A stretch of 64,000 nucleotides of DNA from Limnanthes douglasii subsp. nivea (GCA_036936605.1 JAUPFV010000002.1:131238376-131302375), one strand, 5' to 3'; shown: positions 22,185 to 31,619, counted from the first letter of the stretch. Program-made: numbers and translations. Notes: a model not told the origin generated them from the letters alone.

Positions 22185-22960
22185 TGGTGTGGTTTATTTT
22201 CGACTGAGGGTAATTTTGTCTAGAGTTTTGTGATGTTTCAAGGGTATTTAATGTTTGGATAGATTGTAGTGAGATATTTGAGCTGCCTAGTTGTATTAAA
22301 TGTTCATTACCCTCATTAATGAAAGTGGTTGGGTATTTATACCCTTAATTATGGGCCACATGGGCTTTCGGGTCAACTTATGAATTCGGGTCGAGTTCAA
22401 TGACCCATTAATCTTTAAGCAAGTAAGTAATTAGCTTAGTCATGAAGTGATTTAGGTTTTAATATATTTAGTCCCGTTCGGATGGTTCAGTGGGGGGTTT
22501 TGTCCGAATTGCCCCAGTCTGGTTCCCTCGGTGAGTGGTGAGAAAATTCGGACTCATCAGTAGCCCCTTTTTTAGGTTATGTTCGAAGGCCTTTGACAAG
22601 ACCTAAAAAATAGTTCAAGTGTACCCATAACTATGTCCGGACATTTCGAAATGTGTAACGACTTTATCCGGACTGATTGAAACCCTTGGAAGCTTAACAG
22701 TTTAGGCAGAGATAGTGGGACACGTGTCCTTCTCTGATTCGCCTCACCGGCCGTTTTTCTCCTAGAATGGCGCTTCCACTTACTTCTAAAAGTAATCTCT
22801 TAATTAATGTTGGTGACATCAGCGCCATCTTTAATCATTACACCTATCTTTTCGTATTCTCCTAGGTATCAAAGCATCATTTGTTCTTTTAGTATAAATT
22901 AGTCCATTTTTCACTGTTTTATCATCTTCATTATCTCTACTCTGTTAATCTTCAAAGCTT
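22185..22960 (-). mobile_element. Tat-type LTR (E1), left of an aORF fragment
   Basis: It starts TGGTGTGGTTTATTTT. It aligns with the LTR at 41007 (TGGTGTGGGTTATTTC start) and, inverted, with the one ending at 31071. It shares 'ttgggtatttata', a 'gggcc...gggctttcggg' stretch and CAGTAGCCCCT (22558-22568), and holds a TATA box at 22893. The orientation is that of a minus-strand element, inferred from the aORF following on its right. The right border is approximate. Positions 22185-22257 are also present in copy B. Confidence 0.65.
22893..22900 (+). promoter_or_regulatory. TATA box of the E1 aORF
   Basis: TATAAATT lies 104 bases before the ATG at 22997. Spacing and setting match aORFs I-III. 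Confidence 0.5.
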
Positions 22961-22996
22961 TTAACTCTTAAAAAACCCTTCTTTTGTTGTGATTTT

Positions 22997-23740
22997 ATGT
23001 TCACATCAAGAAACGCCCTAGTAAAAGGTGGGTGGCTCAACTTGTCGGAGTCAGAAAAAACTCAAAACGTCGAACGAGAAAAGCGCATTGCTGCGGGCCT
23101 CCCTGTTTCTCCTGTTGACAAGTCTGATACACCAAGCTCGGAGCCTGATCGGGGTTCATCTTCTGCCAAAAGTTCTAAACCTAGAAGTTTATTCCAACCC
23201 AACCTTTCTCCAATCGCTTCAGGCTCATCGGTTCAAGAATCAGAGCCCGTTGTTGAACCAGAACAGGCGGTTACAAGCCTTAGAAAACCTTCCCCATTCA
23301 TTGCTATGGGATCAGACGGTGATATTTCCCCAGAGAAGCTAGTAGATCGACGAAGGGTTCGTTTGGTGAAAGGGCAGGCTGCTACAACACAACTTAAACC
23401 TCCAAAATCCACTCCTTCTAAGTCCGGGGCTAAGAGTAAGACTACAGGGTCAGAAGCACCCATTAAAATTCCCAAGGACAAGCTGTCTGGTCCGGAGGTA
23501 ACCAGTTCAAGTCTTCGGAAAGAGACCTCCGGATCTAAGCCCCAGCCGGACTCTAGACCACAAGAGGAGAAGAATGCTCAACAATCCGGAGGGCCTACTG
23601 AGCCAACCACTAGCTCTTCTTTCCCAAAAATAACTGGCAATCCTTCCATGGTAATGGAAGATGTAATGGAGGAAAGCATTGAAGAAGCCTCTTTTGAGAC
23701 TGATGTCTCCGGGCATATTAGTAAAGTTACATACATTTAA
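22997..23740 (+). pseudogene. Tat-type extra ORF, 5' part, open for 247 codons (E1)
   Basis: This is the best-preserved aORF N-terminus in the window: one uninterrupted frame starting MFTSRNALVKGGW, homologous to aORF I. It is rich in Ser, Pro, Lys and Glu, and probably disordered. Its middle (ESEPVVEPEQAVTSLRKPS, FIAMGSD) matches the more damaged equivalent in aORF I (VSSVRKPSTLLGMGSD). The end (VMEDVMEESIEEASFETDVSG) matches the inverted fragment at 30866-30748. Homology stops at about 23725 and the frame closes at 23740 in unrelated AT-rich sequence, so the PF04195-like and coiled-coil parts are missing. The lack of stops suggests that it decayed later than module I. Confidence 0.7.
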
Positions 23741-23960
23741 GAAGAATTCATCATTTTGTATACATTTAAGAGCTTTAATTTCCTCTGACATAGATATAAC
23801 ATGAATTAAGGTCTTGTAATAAACCCTCGAAAATGATAATAAGTTCTCTATTAATTGAATGTACAAAACATCAATTCACATCTACAACTACTTTTAGTAA
23901 GTTAATAACAAAGCAAGTAAATAAGTAATAAAAATGGTCATATATAATCATAGCTAAGTG
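23741..23960. other. AT-rich spacer, no gene seen
   Basis: Follows the break in the E1 aORF. The phrase 'tacatttaagaagaattcatcattttgta tacatttaag' shows a short direct repeat at 23731 and 23761. Nothing coding is seen. Confidence 0.4.
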
Positions 23961-24300
23961 AAAATGGTTCAAAACCAAGTATAAGGTTAAAAAACCATAA
24001 GGTTACCCAATTGGCCATATTGGGTCATACTAATATGTTAAATTCACAAAAATGGTTAATAAACCAAGTCTAAGGTTAGAAAATTATAATGTTACACAAC
24101 ATGTTATACTAAACCATGACTAATATATCAAATTCGTGAAAACAGTTAATAAAGTAAGTTTAAGATTGAAGAACTATAAGATTACACAATTGGGAATACT
24201 GAACCCTAACTAATATATCAAATTTGGGAAGATGGTTCATAAATTAAACGTAAGGCTAAAAATCCATAAGGTTATGCAGTTGATCATATTGTGCCTTGAC
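23961..24300. repeat. About 90-bp imperfect tandem repeat, four units
   Basis: Units start near 23961, 24048, 24139 and 24230 with 'aaaatggttaataaaccaag', followed by 'taaggttaaaaaaccataaggttac' and 'actaatatatcaaatt'. Spacing is 87-91 bases and the units have diverged clearly. Confidence 0.8.
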
Positions 24301-24429
24301 TTAGATGTAGAAGATATATATTGACCCCGCAACGAGAAAAAAAAAGTTGAGGATATAATACTAAGCAATAAGTAGACCAACCAAAAGTGATGAGGTAAGT
24401 AGTCAAACTGAATATTACCGAATGAAAAT

Positions 24430-24720
24430 GGCCTGATATTTAACATTACGACCTTGATGATAGTTCAATTTGTCAACCTAAAAGATTTTCGACTTAGCTT
24501 GATGACCTAAGATATATTTAACTTGACGAGCTAAGATACATTCAACTTGATGATTTTGGAGATATTCAAACCTAATGACCTTGAATATATTTTTATATGA
24601 TGGCATGAGAGATAGTCAAATTGACTTAATGACCTGAGATATATTAACCTGGAACTTAACGAGTATCCATGTTTTATCAACTCAAGTACGACCTTGAGAC
24701 ATGGAAAATGATAGATTTGA
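24430..24720. repeat. Short imperfect repeats of a 'gatgacctaagatatattcaactt' motif
   Basis: Variants such as 'gatgacctaagatatatttaacttg', 'gacgagctaagatacattcaacttg', 'aatgaccttgaatatattt' and 'atgacctgagatatatt' occur at roughly 35-60-base steps. Unit borders are irregular. Part of the same minisatellite-like zone as 23961-24300. Confidence 0.6.
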
Positions 24721-25036
24721 ACGTGAAGGCACAAATAAAGAAGGACTTGAAGACTAAACTATCTGGGCATTATACTCGATCATTTTTGTGTCCTTAAATT
24801 TCACTATATTCTAACTCAAAGATTAGAAGAAATCATGATGAAAATATATTATCCACGCAGTTATACGACAATATGGATATTTATGCAATTATATAATATA
24901 AAGCTATAACTATGTAATAAATTCTAATACACTTATTGATAAAGATATATTGAACTTTAATCCATGTAACCACTTATGATTTTATTTATATATATAACTT
25001 TTGACATTTTGGTTAATTTGGTCTAAATATTTTAAT

Positions 25037-25176
25037 GTACCATCACTGATTTGATGCAAGCAATGATTAATCCAGATGAAGCTCATACCAAAACCTACAC
25101 GCATTGTGAAATCCATCCATCGTTGATTTTGGATGTCTGTGCCTCAATTATACCCTTTTCCTGACCATAACCAGAT
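25037..25176 (+). pseudogene. NRPB2: NRPB2 (RNA polymerase II second-largest subunit) pseudogene, left part
   Basis: Translation gives [13 protein letters not shown], then [22 protein letters not shown] and DHNQ. This is the conserved stretch of the RPB2 core just before the hybrid-binding domain. It continues without loss of register after the copia element at 29658 (QSTRNTYQSAVGKQ). In the functional protein this subunit forms half of the Pol II active-site cleft. Here there is a 1-base shift near its start and nothing of the gene upstream of about 25037. No introns are seen although plant NRPB2 genes are intron-rich, so it derives from a reverse-transcribed or otherwise intronless copy. 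Confidence 0.9.
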
Positions 25177-25603
25177 CGTTATTTTGACATAATAATCCAG
25201 CCTTATTCAACATGTTATTATTAGATAGAAGAGATGCTAGATGAAAAGACAGTGAAAACAGTGGAGATGAGGCAAGTGCTAAACACATTAAAGAGAACTG
25301 GAGTGAATTGAAAAGACAGTGTAATTTTAATGGGTCATAAATTACACATTAAGGACTCTAATATTTTTCTCCTTTTAAGTGTTACAGTCTCTACAAAACC
25401 GAGTGTTAGGGTTTTTTTGTGTATTCACCAAAAATGGTAGAGTCACTGTGTTCTTCCAATAAAATTGATCTGCAGCAGATCCGGAGACGTAGGCACAATT
25501 TGCCGAACTCCGTTAACAATTGTGTGTTTGATTTCATTTTTGTTTTGTGTTTTTCCTTTTCTTTTGATCTGATTTGACAGAAAATTAGCATATTTCCCTT
25601 ACA
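25177..25603 (+). repeat. Copia 5' LTR
   Basis: It begins CGTTATTTTGACAT, where the 3' LTR has the canonical TGTTATTTTGACAT. It ends ...TTTCCCTTACA. Length is 427 versus 440 in the 3' copy, mainly from a short 'gacagtg' repeat-number difference near 25255. Confidence 0.93.
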
Positions 25604-25605
25604 AC

Positions 25606-25617
25606 TGGTATCAGAGC
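25606..25617 (+). promoter_or_regulatory. Primer-binding site (initiator tRNA-Met type)
   Basis: TGGTATCAGAGC begins two bases after the 5' LTR end. This is the standard plant copia primer-binding sequence complementary to the initiator Met tRNA 3' end. Confidence 0.95.
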
Positions 25618-25661
25618 CAGACTGGTAGCGATCCAAAGGAAATCAGATTTGAGTGGGAGCA

Positions 25662-26460
25662 ATGGCTACAGACGAAGGAAAGGTCAGACTCGAAAAAATC
25701 GATGGTGTAGATTTTGGGTTCTGGAAGATGCAGATTGAAGATTATCTGTACCATAAAAAGCTTTATCAACCTCTCTCAGAAAATAAACGAGAGGGTATGA
25801 AAGATGAAGAATGGACCCTTCTTGATAGACAAGCTCTTGGAGTCATCCGATTGACGTTATCCCGCAATGTTGCTTTTAACATCATAAAGGAAATAACCAC
25901 GGTGGGTCTTATGAAGGCTCTCTCCAGTATGTATGAGAAGCCATCAACGTCTAACAAAGTTCACTTGATGAGGCGTTTATTCAATTTGCGAATGATGGAA
26001 GGCGCTTTGGTAGCCTAACACCTCAATGAACTCAATACAATCACAACTCAGTTGAATTCAGTTGAAATTTATTTTGATGAAGAAATACGAGCATTGATAC
26101 TGTTGTCTTCACTACCATATAGTTGGAATGCTACTGTCACTGTGGTGAGTAGCTCCTCAGGAAGCAATAAGTTGAAATTTAATGATGTTCGTGACCTAGT
26201 TCTCAGTGAGAGATTCGAATGAGAGAATCAGGTGAGTCATCAATCTCCTCAGTCTTACATACAGAATCGAGAGGAAGAAATTCAACCAGAATCTGGTGAG
26301 CCATCAATCTCCTCAGTCTTACTACCGAGGCAAATCAAGAGACTGGAGGTCTAAGTCTAGGAATCCTAAAAATTCCCAGGGGTTGAGAAACATCGAGTGT
26401 TGGAATTGTGGGAAGACCGGACACTTTAAATTTCAGTGCAAGAGAGAACCAAAGGACCAT
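25662..26460 (+). pseudogene. Copia gag, degenerate
   Basis: The ATG at 25662 lies 58 bases after the LTR end and opens MATDEGKVRLEKIDGVDF, a typical copia gag start. The UBN2-type gag core follows (FWKMQIEDYLYHKKLYQPL, LMKALSSMYEKPS, KVHLMRRLFNLRM), broken by TAA at 26016. A further stop lies near 26220, and a partly repeated 'gagtcatcaatctcctcagtcttac' phrase appears at 26231 and 26298. The nucleocapsid CCHC knuckle is intact in the next open frame: CWNCGKTGHFKFQC at about 26398-26439. Confidence 0.9.
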
Positions 26461-29200
26461 GAGAAGAAGACAGAGGCAAATATCACTTCAGAAGGAGACG
26501 ATGCGTTAATATGCTCATTAGAAAGCAAGGAAGAGTCTTGGGTATTAGACTATAGAGCATCGTTTCACGCGACTTCTAAGAAAGAATTCTTCGAGAGGTA
26601 TATCCCTGGTAACCTTAGAAAAGTATATCTTGGTGATGATCAACCTTGTGATATTATTGGTAAAGGTACTGTGAAGATTAAGTTGAATGCGTCTGTATGG
26701 GAACTGAAAGATGTCAGACATATCCCCAGTCTGAGAAAGAACTTAATCTCAGTAGGGCAGTTGGCTAGCGAAGGCTATAATACGATCTTCCATGGTGACA
26801 ATTGGAAAATTTCAAATGGAGCAATGAAGGTTTCTTGCGGAAAGAAGAGTGGTACTCCTTACAAGACAGCAGAGACGAGCTGTTCAATTACAATAGCAGC
26901 AGGAAACGAAAATCCAAATGTTTGGCACCAAAGGTTTGGTCATATGAGTGTGAAGGGTATGAAAATTATGTACTCGAATGGGAGGCTTCCAGGTCTAAAT
27001 TCTGTCGATATAGACATGTGTGAAGATTGCATACTTGGAAAACAGAAAATTGTTAGTTTTCAGACGAGTGGTAGAACCCCAAAGAAAGAAAGGCTGGAGC
27101 TTGTTCCATCTGATATTTGGGGCCAACAACTGTTTCATCTATAAGAGGGAAACACTATTTCGTGACCTTTATCGATGATCATTCTCGAAAGGTATGGGTT
27201 TATTTTCTAAAGAATAAATATGAAGTGTTTGATGTTTTTAGGAGATGGAAATCTATGGTTGAGAATGAGACAGGTCTAAAGATTAAAAAGTTGAGAACTG
27301 ATAATGGTGGTGAATATGAGGACACCGAATTCAAGAACTTTTGCTATGAGCAATGTATCAAGATGGAGAGAACTGTTCCAGGTACGCCTTGACACAATGG
27401 TATTGTCGAACGTATGAACATAACTTTAACAGAAAGAGCCATAAGCATTCGAATACAGTCGGGTCTACCGAGGCAGTTCTGGGCAGAAGCAATCAACACA
27501 TTGGCTTACCTGGTTAACCGAGGCCCGTCGGTTCCCTTAGAACATCGCATACCCGAGGAGGTATGGAGTGGTAAGGATATAAAATTATCACATCTAAGAG
27601 TTTTTGGTTGTACATCATATGTTCATATAAGTGATCAAGGTAGGAACAAGCTTGATCCGAAATCAAAAAAATGTTTCCCGATCGGCTATGGCGAAGATGA
27701 GTTCGATTATCGTGTTTGGGATGAGGAGAACAGGAAGATGATACGAAGCAGAGATGTGATCTTCAATGAAACAGTGATGTACAAAGACAGGCATAAAACT
27801 GAAGCAAATGACTCAAAGTCGTATGAATCAGTATATGCAGATATCGAGGGAGTCCCAGATAGTCAAGAAATATAGCCGATCAGGTTAACCCCTCAACAAG
27901 GAGAGTTCGTTGGCCATACCGATCGACAGCAATCCGATACCCTACAGCCGACCGAGGCAGTTCCTATTTTGTGAAGATCTTCCCGACCCCATGTACCCAA
28001 TAGGAGATACTTGGACTATCTGTTACTTACCGATGGAGGGGAACCTGAATGCAATGATGAAGCTTGCCAGACCAGTGATGCTAGTAAGTGGGAGTTTGCT
28101 ATGAAAAATGAGATGAAATCTTTAATCTCAAATGATACATGGGACCTAACTGAGTTACCAATGGGTAAGAAGGCACTTCATAACAAATGGATGTATCGGG
28201 TGAAAGATGAGCATGATGGCTCTAAGAGATACAAAGCCCGACTAGTTGTCAAAGGGTTCCAGCAAAAGGAAGGAATTGATTACACCGATACTTTTGCTCC
28301 AGTTTTGAAGCTCAATACTATTAGATCAGTATTGAGTATTGTTGCCATTGAAGACCTTTATCTTGAATAGTTAGATGTTAAGACTGCATTTTTTCATAGG
28401 GATTTAGATGAGGAGATATACATGTATCAACCAGAATGTTTCTTAAAAAAGGTAAAGAAAACATGGTATGCAGATTTAAGAAAAGTTTGTATGGTTTAAA
28501 ACAAGCTTCAAGACAGTTGTACACGAAATTTGACGGTTTTATGCACAAAGAGAGTTTTCAGAAGTGTAATGCGGACTACTGTTGCTATTTTAAAAGATGT
28601 AAGTCCAATTATATCATTTTGCTACTCTATGTTGATGATATGTTAGTAGCAGGTTCAAATATGGATGATATTAGAAGAATGAAGCTACAATTGTCAAAAG
28701 AATTTGACATGAAGGACTTGGGTCGGGGGAAGAAGATTTTTGGAATGCAAATCATAAGAGATAAGCATAGAAATGTTTTGCAGTTATCTTAGTCAGAGTA
28801 CATCGATCGCGTTTTGAAGAGATTGAACATGTGTGATGCAAAGCCAGTTAGTACACCATTGGCAGGTCACTTTCGTTTATCCAAGGATCAAGCCTCTAAG
28901 ACGGAGGAAGACTAGACATTGGGAAGCTGTCAAATAGTCATTGGGAAGCTGTCAAATAGACAGTTAGACTTGGTTGTACCCAGTTATGCAATGGTTTGTA
29001 TGAGACTAGACATTAGTCATGCAGTGGGAGTTGTGAGTAGGTTTATGTCAAACCCAGGAAAATTCATTGGGAAGCTGTCAAATAGATTTTGAGGTATCCA
29101 TTGGAAAACTGAAGTTGTGTTCAGCTTCAGTTGGTCTGCAAGAGTCATAACCCAGAAAGATCTGTTGCATAGATCAAGGTGTGAAGACATGTTGAAACCA
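26461..29200 (+). pseudogene. Copia pol (protease, integrase, RT, partial RNase H), degenerate
   Basis: Protease: the usual WVLDSGASxH is WVLDYRASFHAT (near 26540), so the active-site Ser-Gly is lost. The integrase HHCC part follows (VWHQRFGHMSV, CEDCILGKQ), with a frameshift at about 27120. The integrase core keeps its acids: VTFIDDHSRK, LRTDNGGEYE and NGIVERMN, but has a TGA stop at about 27391. RT reads WMYRVKDEHDGSKRYKARLV, TDTFAPVLKL, LDVKTAFFHRDLDEEIYM, SLYGLKQASRQL, and an intact LLYVDDMLVAG near 28625. Stops occur at 28368 and 28790, with a frameshift near 28430. RNase H is cut down to about 29100 and disturbed by inserted copies of a 21-base segment. Immobile on its own. Confidence 0.93.
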
Positions 29201-29208
29201 GTCTTCAA

Positions 29209-29217
29209 GTGGGAGAT
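29209..29217 (+). promoter_or_regulatory. Copia polypurine tract
   Basis: GTGGGAGAT sits directly before the 3' LTR start at 29218, as needed for plus-strand priming. Confidence 0.8.
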
Positions 29218-29657
29218 TGTTATTTTGACATAATAATCCAGCCTTATTCAACATGTTATTATTGGATAGAAGAGATGCTAGATGAAAAGACAGTGAAAGA
29301 CAGTGGAAGACAGTGAAGATGAGGCAAGTAATAAACACATTAAAGAGAACTGGAGTGAATTGAAAAGACAGTGTAATTTTAGTGGGTCATAAATTACATA
29401 TTAAGGACTGTAATATTTTTTTCCCTTTTAAGTGTTACCCTCTCTACAAAACCGAGTGTTAACGTTTTTTTTGTGTATTCACCAAAAACGGCAGAGTCAC
29501 TGTGTTCTTCTAACAAAATTGATCTGCAGCAGATCTGGAGACGTATGCACAATTTGCTGAACTCGGTTAACAATTATGTGGTTGATTTCACTTTTGTTTT
29601 GTGCTTTCCCTTTTCTTTTGATCTGATTTGACAGAAAATTAGCATATTTCCCTTACA
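29218..29657 (+). repeat. Copia 3' LTR
   Basis: TGTTATTTTGACAT...TTTCCCTTACA with intact TG/CA ends. Scattered differences from the 5' LTR amount to about 6 percent by eye. Confidence 0.95.
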
Positions 29658-30747
29658 CAGTCTACACGTAACACATATCAGTCTGCTGTGGGAAAGCAAA
29701 GAATATATATCACCAATTACCAATTTTGAATGGATACGTTGGCATACGTGCTCTACTATCCTCAAAACCCCTTGTTACTACACGAGCTATGGAGCATCTC
29801 CATTTCAAGCAACTTCCAGCATGCATTAATGCTATTGTTGTCGTGCTATTCTGGGTACAACCAAGAAGATTCTGTCATCATGAATCAGTCATCAGTAGAT
29901 CCTGGATTCTTTCGATCACTCATTTTCCGTTCATATCGGGATCTCGTCAAAGAGGATTTTGGTCGTCCAGACAGAACTTCTACCAAGGCCCATGAGCATG
30001 CAACATGGCTCTTATGATAAATTAGATGATGATGGTCTTGCACCTCCTGGAACAAGAGTTTCAGGTGAAGATGTAAACATTGGAAAGACAACTCCTATTG
30101 CTCAAGATGACGCTCAAGGACATTCTTCGCGCTATACAAGGCGGGATCATAGTATAAGCTTGCATCATAGTGAAACATGCATGGTGGATCAAGTATTATT
30201 GACAACCGATGCCGACGGTTTGAGGTTTGTGAAAGTGAGGGTGAGATCAATTAGGATACCTCAAATTGGAGACAAATTTGGTAGTCGACATGGTCAGAAA
30301 GGAACAGTTGGTATGACGTACACCCAAGAGGACATGCCATGGAAAATCTAAGGCATCACTCCGGATATCATCGTCAATCCACATGCTATTCCATCCCGTA
30401 TGACTATTGGTCAGCTTATGGAGTGTATCATGGGAAAGGTTGCAGCTCACATGGGCAAAGAAGGGGATGCAACTCCTTTTACTGATGTTACTGTAGGTAA
30501 CATTAGCAAAGCTCTTCATAAATGTGGGTTCCAAATGCGTGGATACGAGAGAATGTATAATGGTCATACTGGCAGGCCCCTTACAGCAACAATTTTCCTT
30601 GGACCAAGATAAAACCAAAGATTGAAGCATATGATCCCGCCTTGTATAGCGCGGACGAGGCCCAGTCCGAATCCTCACAAGGCAGCCAGCCGAATGGCGA
30701 TCCCGTGATGGTGGTCCTCATTTTGGAGAAATAGAACGGGATTGTAT
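29658..30747 (+). pseudogene. NRPB2: NRPB2 pseudogene, right part (hybrid-binding region)
   Basis: It continues directly from the codons left of the copia element: QSTRNTYQSAVGKQ, then MDTLAYVLYYPQ, then TRAMEHLHFKQLPA in another frame, SCYSGYNQEDSVIMNQSS, and [18 protein letters not shown]. From 29959 to 30612 it is largely open ([66 protein letters not shown]). It ends as [32 protein letters not shown]. These include the RPB2 'QEDSVIMNQ' and 'GDKFxSRHGQKG' signatures. Defects include a TGA before MDTL, frameshifts near 29775, 29855 and 30003, about seven codons missing after FRSYRD, TAA at 30349 and a shift near 30610. The zinc-binding C-terminus is absent; homology stops at 30747 at the junction with an inverted aORF fragment. 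Intronless. Confidence 0.95.
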
Positions 30748-30866
30748 GATTGCATATTTTTTCTTTGCCTTTATCCTTCCTGGCAGCACCAGCATCACTA
30801 GTTTGTCCGGAGACTTCGGAATCAAACGGAGCCTCTTCGATAGAATCCTCCATTACATCTTCCATT
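30748..30866 (-). pseudogene. Tat-type aORF fragment (E2), inverted
   Basis: The minus-strand frame reads [20 protein letters not shown], then [17 protein letters not shown]. This is the counterpart of VMEDVMEESIEEASFETDVSG at the end of the E1 aORF, extending about 18 codons further. It is fused on its inner side to the antisense strand of NRPB2 and on its outer side directly to LTR sequence. The TATA region and about 210 N-terminal codons present in E1 have been deleted. Confidence 0.75.
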
Positions 30867-31071
30867 AAACACGACCCGAAAGCCCATGTGGCCCAAATAT
30901 AAGGGTATAAATACCCAACCACCAACATTAAATGAGGGTAATGAAAATTAAATACAACCACGCAGCTTAATTCTCCCTCTACATTCTACCCAAACATTAA
31001 ATACTCACAAAACTCCACAAAACTCTAAACAGAAATTACAAACTTACCCTCAGACAAAAATAAACACACCA
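30867..31071 (+). mobile_element. Tat-type LTR end fragment (E2), inverted relative to E1
   Basis: The reverse complement starts TGGTGTGTTTATTTTTGTCT at 31071. It follows E1 (22185-22385) for about 200 bases at roughly four in five identity by eye, including 'tgggtatttataccctta' and 'gggccacatgggctttcggg'. It stops abruptly at the aORF fragment. Flanking bases (GATAT outside here; ATCAT outside E1) do not form a common target duplication. Confidence 0.7.
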
Positions 31072-31584
31072 GATATAGCTTGGAGATTTTTCACTAGTGG
31101 AGTCATTGAGCTCTTACTTCTCACATCGGTAGATGACTTATGGAGCCAGTCTTCTCGAAACTGTTTGAGAAAGCTGTTAATGAACTCTTTTTAAGAGATT
31201 TCATGAGAGGAAACAGCAGGACATCAATTGTGTATGGATGGTGATTGTAGTGCATTGGGAAAAGAGAAAAAATAAAAATTTGTTTCGTGATGATTATTTT
31301 TAATATTGTAATTTTTATTTACCTTTTTTTGATAGAATAATCTTGCAAGATAATTTTTAATCCTTTAAAAAAATAATAATATACTTATATAAATTTTTAA
31401 TAAAATAAAAAAATTTAATATTATAATTGCGAATAATTAATAACAATAATAATTTAATATATGCTTTTCTAGCTTTCGAGCGACACTCTATATGCCCCAG
31501 CTGTTTCAGCTCTTTAATTTTCTTAATAAAATTTCCTTTTGCTAAAAAAGCTTAATTTTAGTAAAACATTCAATTCCGGCTGTG
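31072..31584. other. Unassigned spacer with a 34-codon open frame
   Basis: A short plus-strand frame at 31140-31244 begins MEPVFSKLFEKAVNELFL and ends in VYGW before TGA. I do not recognise it and do not call it a gene. The rest, 31260-31550, is AT-rich with no feature. Confidence 0.35.
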
Positions 31585-31602
31585 TTTCTTTTGATGAATT
31601 AT
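31585..31602. repeat. Candidate LINE target-site duplication, 3' side
   Basis: TTTCTTTTGATGAATTAT, 18 bases, is identical to 37757-37774 on the other side of the LINE. It sits next to the T-rich tract that is the LINE poly(A) end. A longer 44-base near-match (31552-31595 versus 37838-37881, about three mismatches) partly overlaps it. Confidence 0.6.
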
Positions 31603-31619
31603 TAATTATTATTATTATT

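Larger units (their letters stand above)
1..22257. repeat. Large near-identical duplicated block, copy A
   Basis: This block matches 41783-64000 in the same orientation. The offset is 41782 at the left, 41678 after a 104-bp deletion in copy B, 41677 after a 1-bp change near 9800, 41682 after small AT and A-run changes near 15070, and 41743 after the GT tract. Observed single-base differences include 70 (A versus T), 202 (T versus C) and 3627 (A versus G). The block starts at the window edge inside an LTR-like sequence, so its real left end is not visible. It holds three Tat-like retroelement modules and a hAT pseudogene. Confidence 0.97.
25177..29657 (+). mobile_element. Ty1/copia LTR retrotransposon inserted in the NRPB2 pseudogene
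   Basis: Complete in outline: 5' LTR, initiator-Met-type primer-binding site, gag, protease, integrase, RT, truncated RNase H, polypurine tract and 3' LTR. Domain order (integrase before RT) defines copia. The host codons break between DHNQ (left) and QSTRNTY (right), and CAG is present on both sides (25172-25174, 29658-29660). This is consistent with a 5-base target duplication that has since mutated (CAGAT versus CAGTC). The two LTRs differ at roughly 25-30 of about 425 aligned bases by eye, so the insertion is not recent. Confidence 0.93.

Noticed and set aside
29658..30747. A functional RNA polymerase II subunit gene
   Set aside because: Only about a third of the protein is present, it is split by a retrotransposon, and it has stops, frameshifts and no C-terminal zinc-binding domain.
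22185..31071. A complete Pack-MULE with E1 and E2 as terminal inverted repeats
   Set aside because: No 9-base target duplication is present (tacaatcat versus gatatagct), no MULE ends were recognised, and the ends resemble LTR L0 of a Tat element. Kept only as one possible explanation in the findings.
31140..31244. 34-codon open frame MEPVFSKLFEKAVNELFL...
   Set aside because: Too short, no similarity recognised, and no promoter or splice context that would support it.
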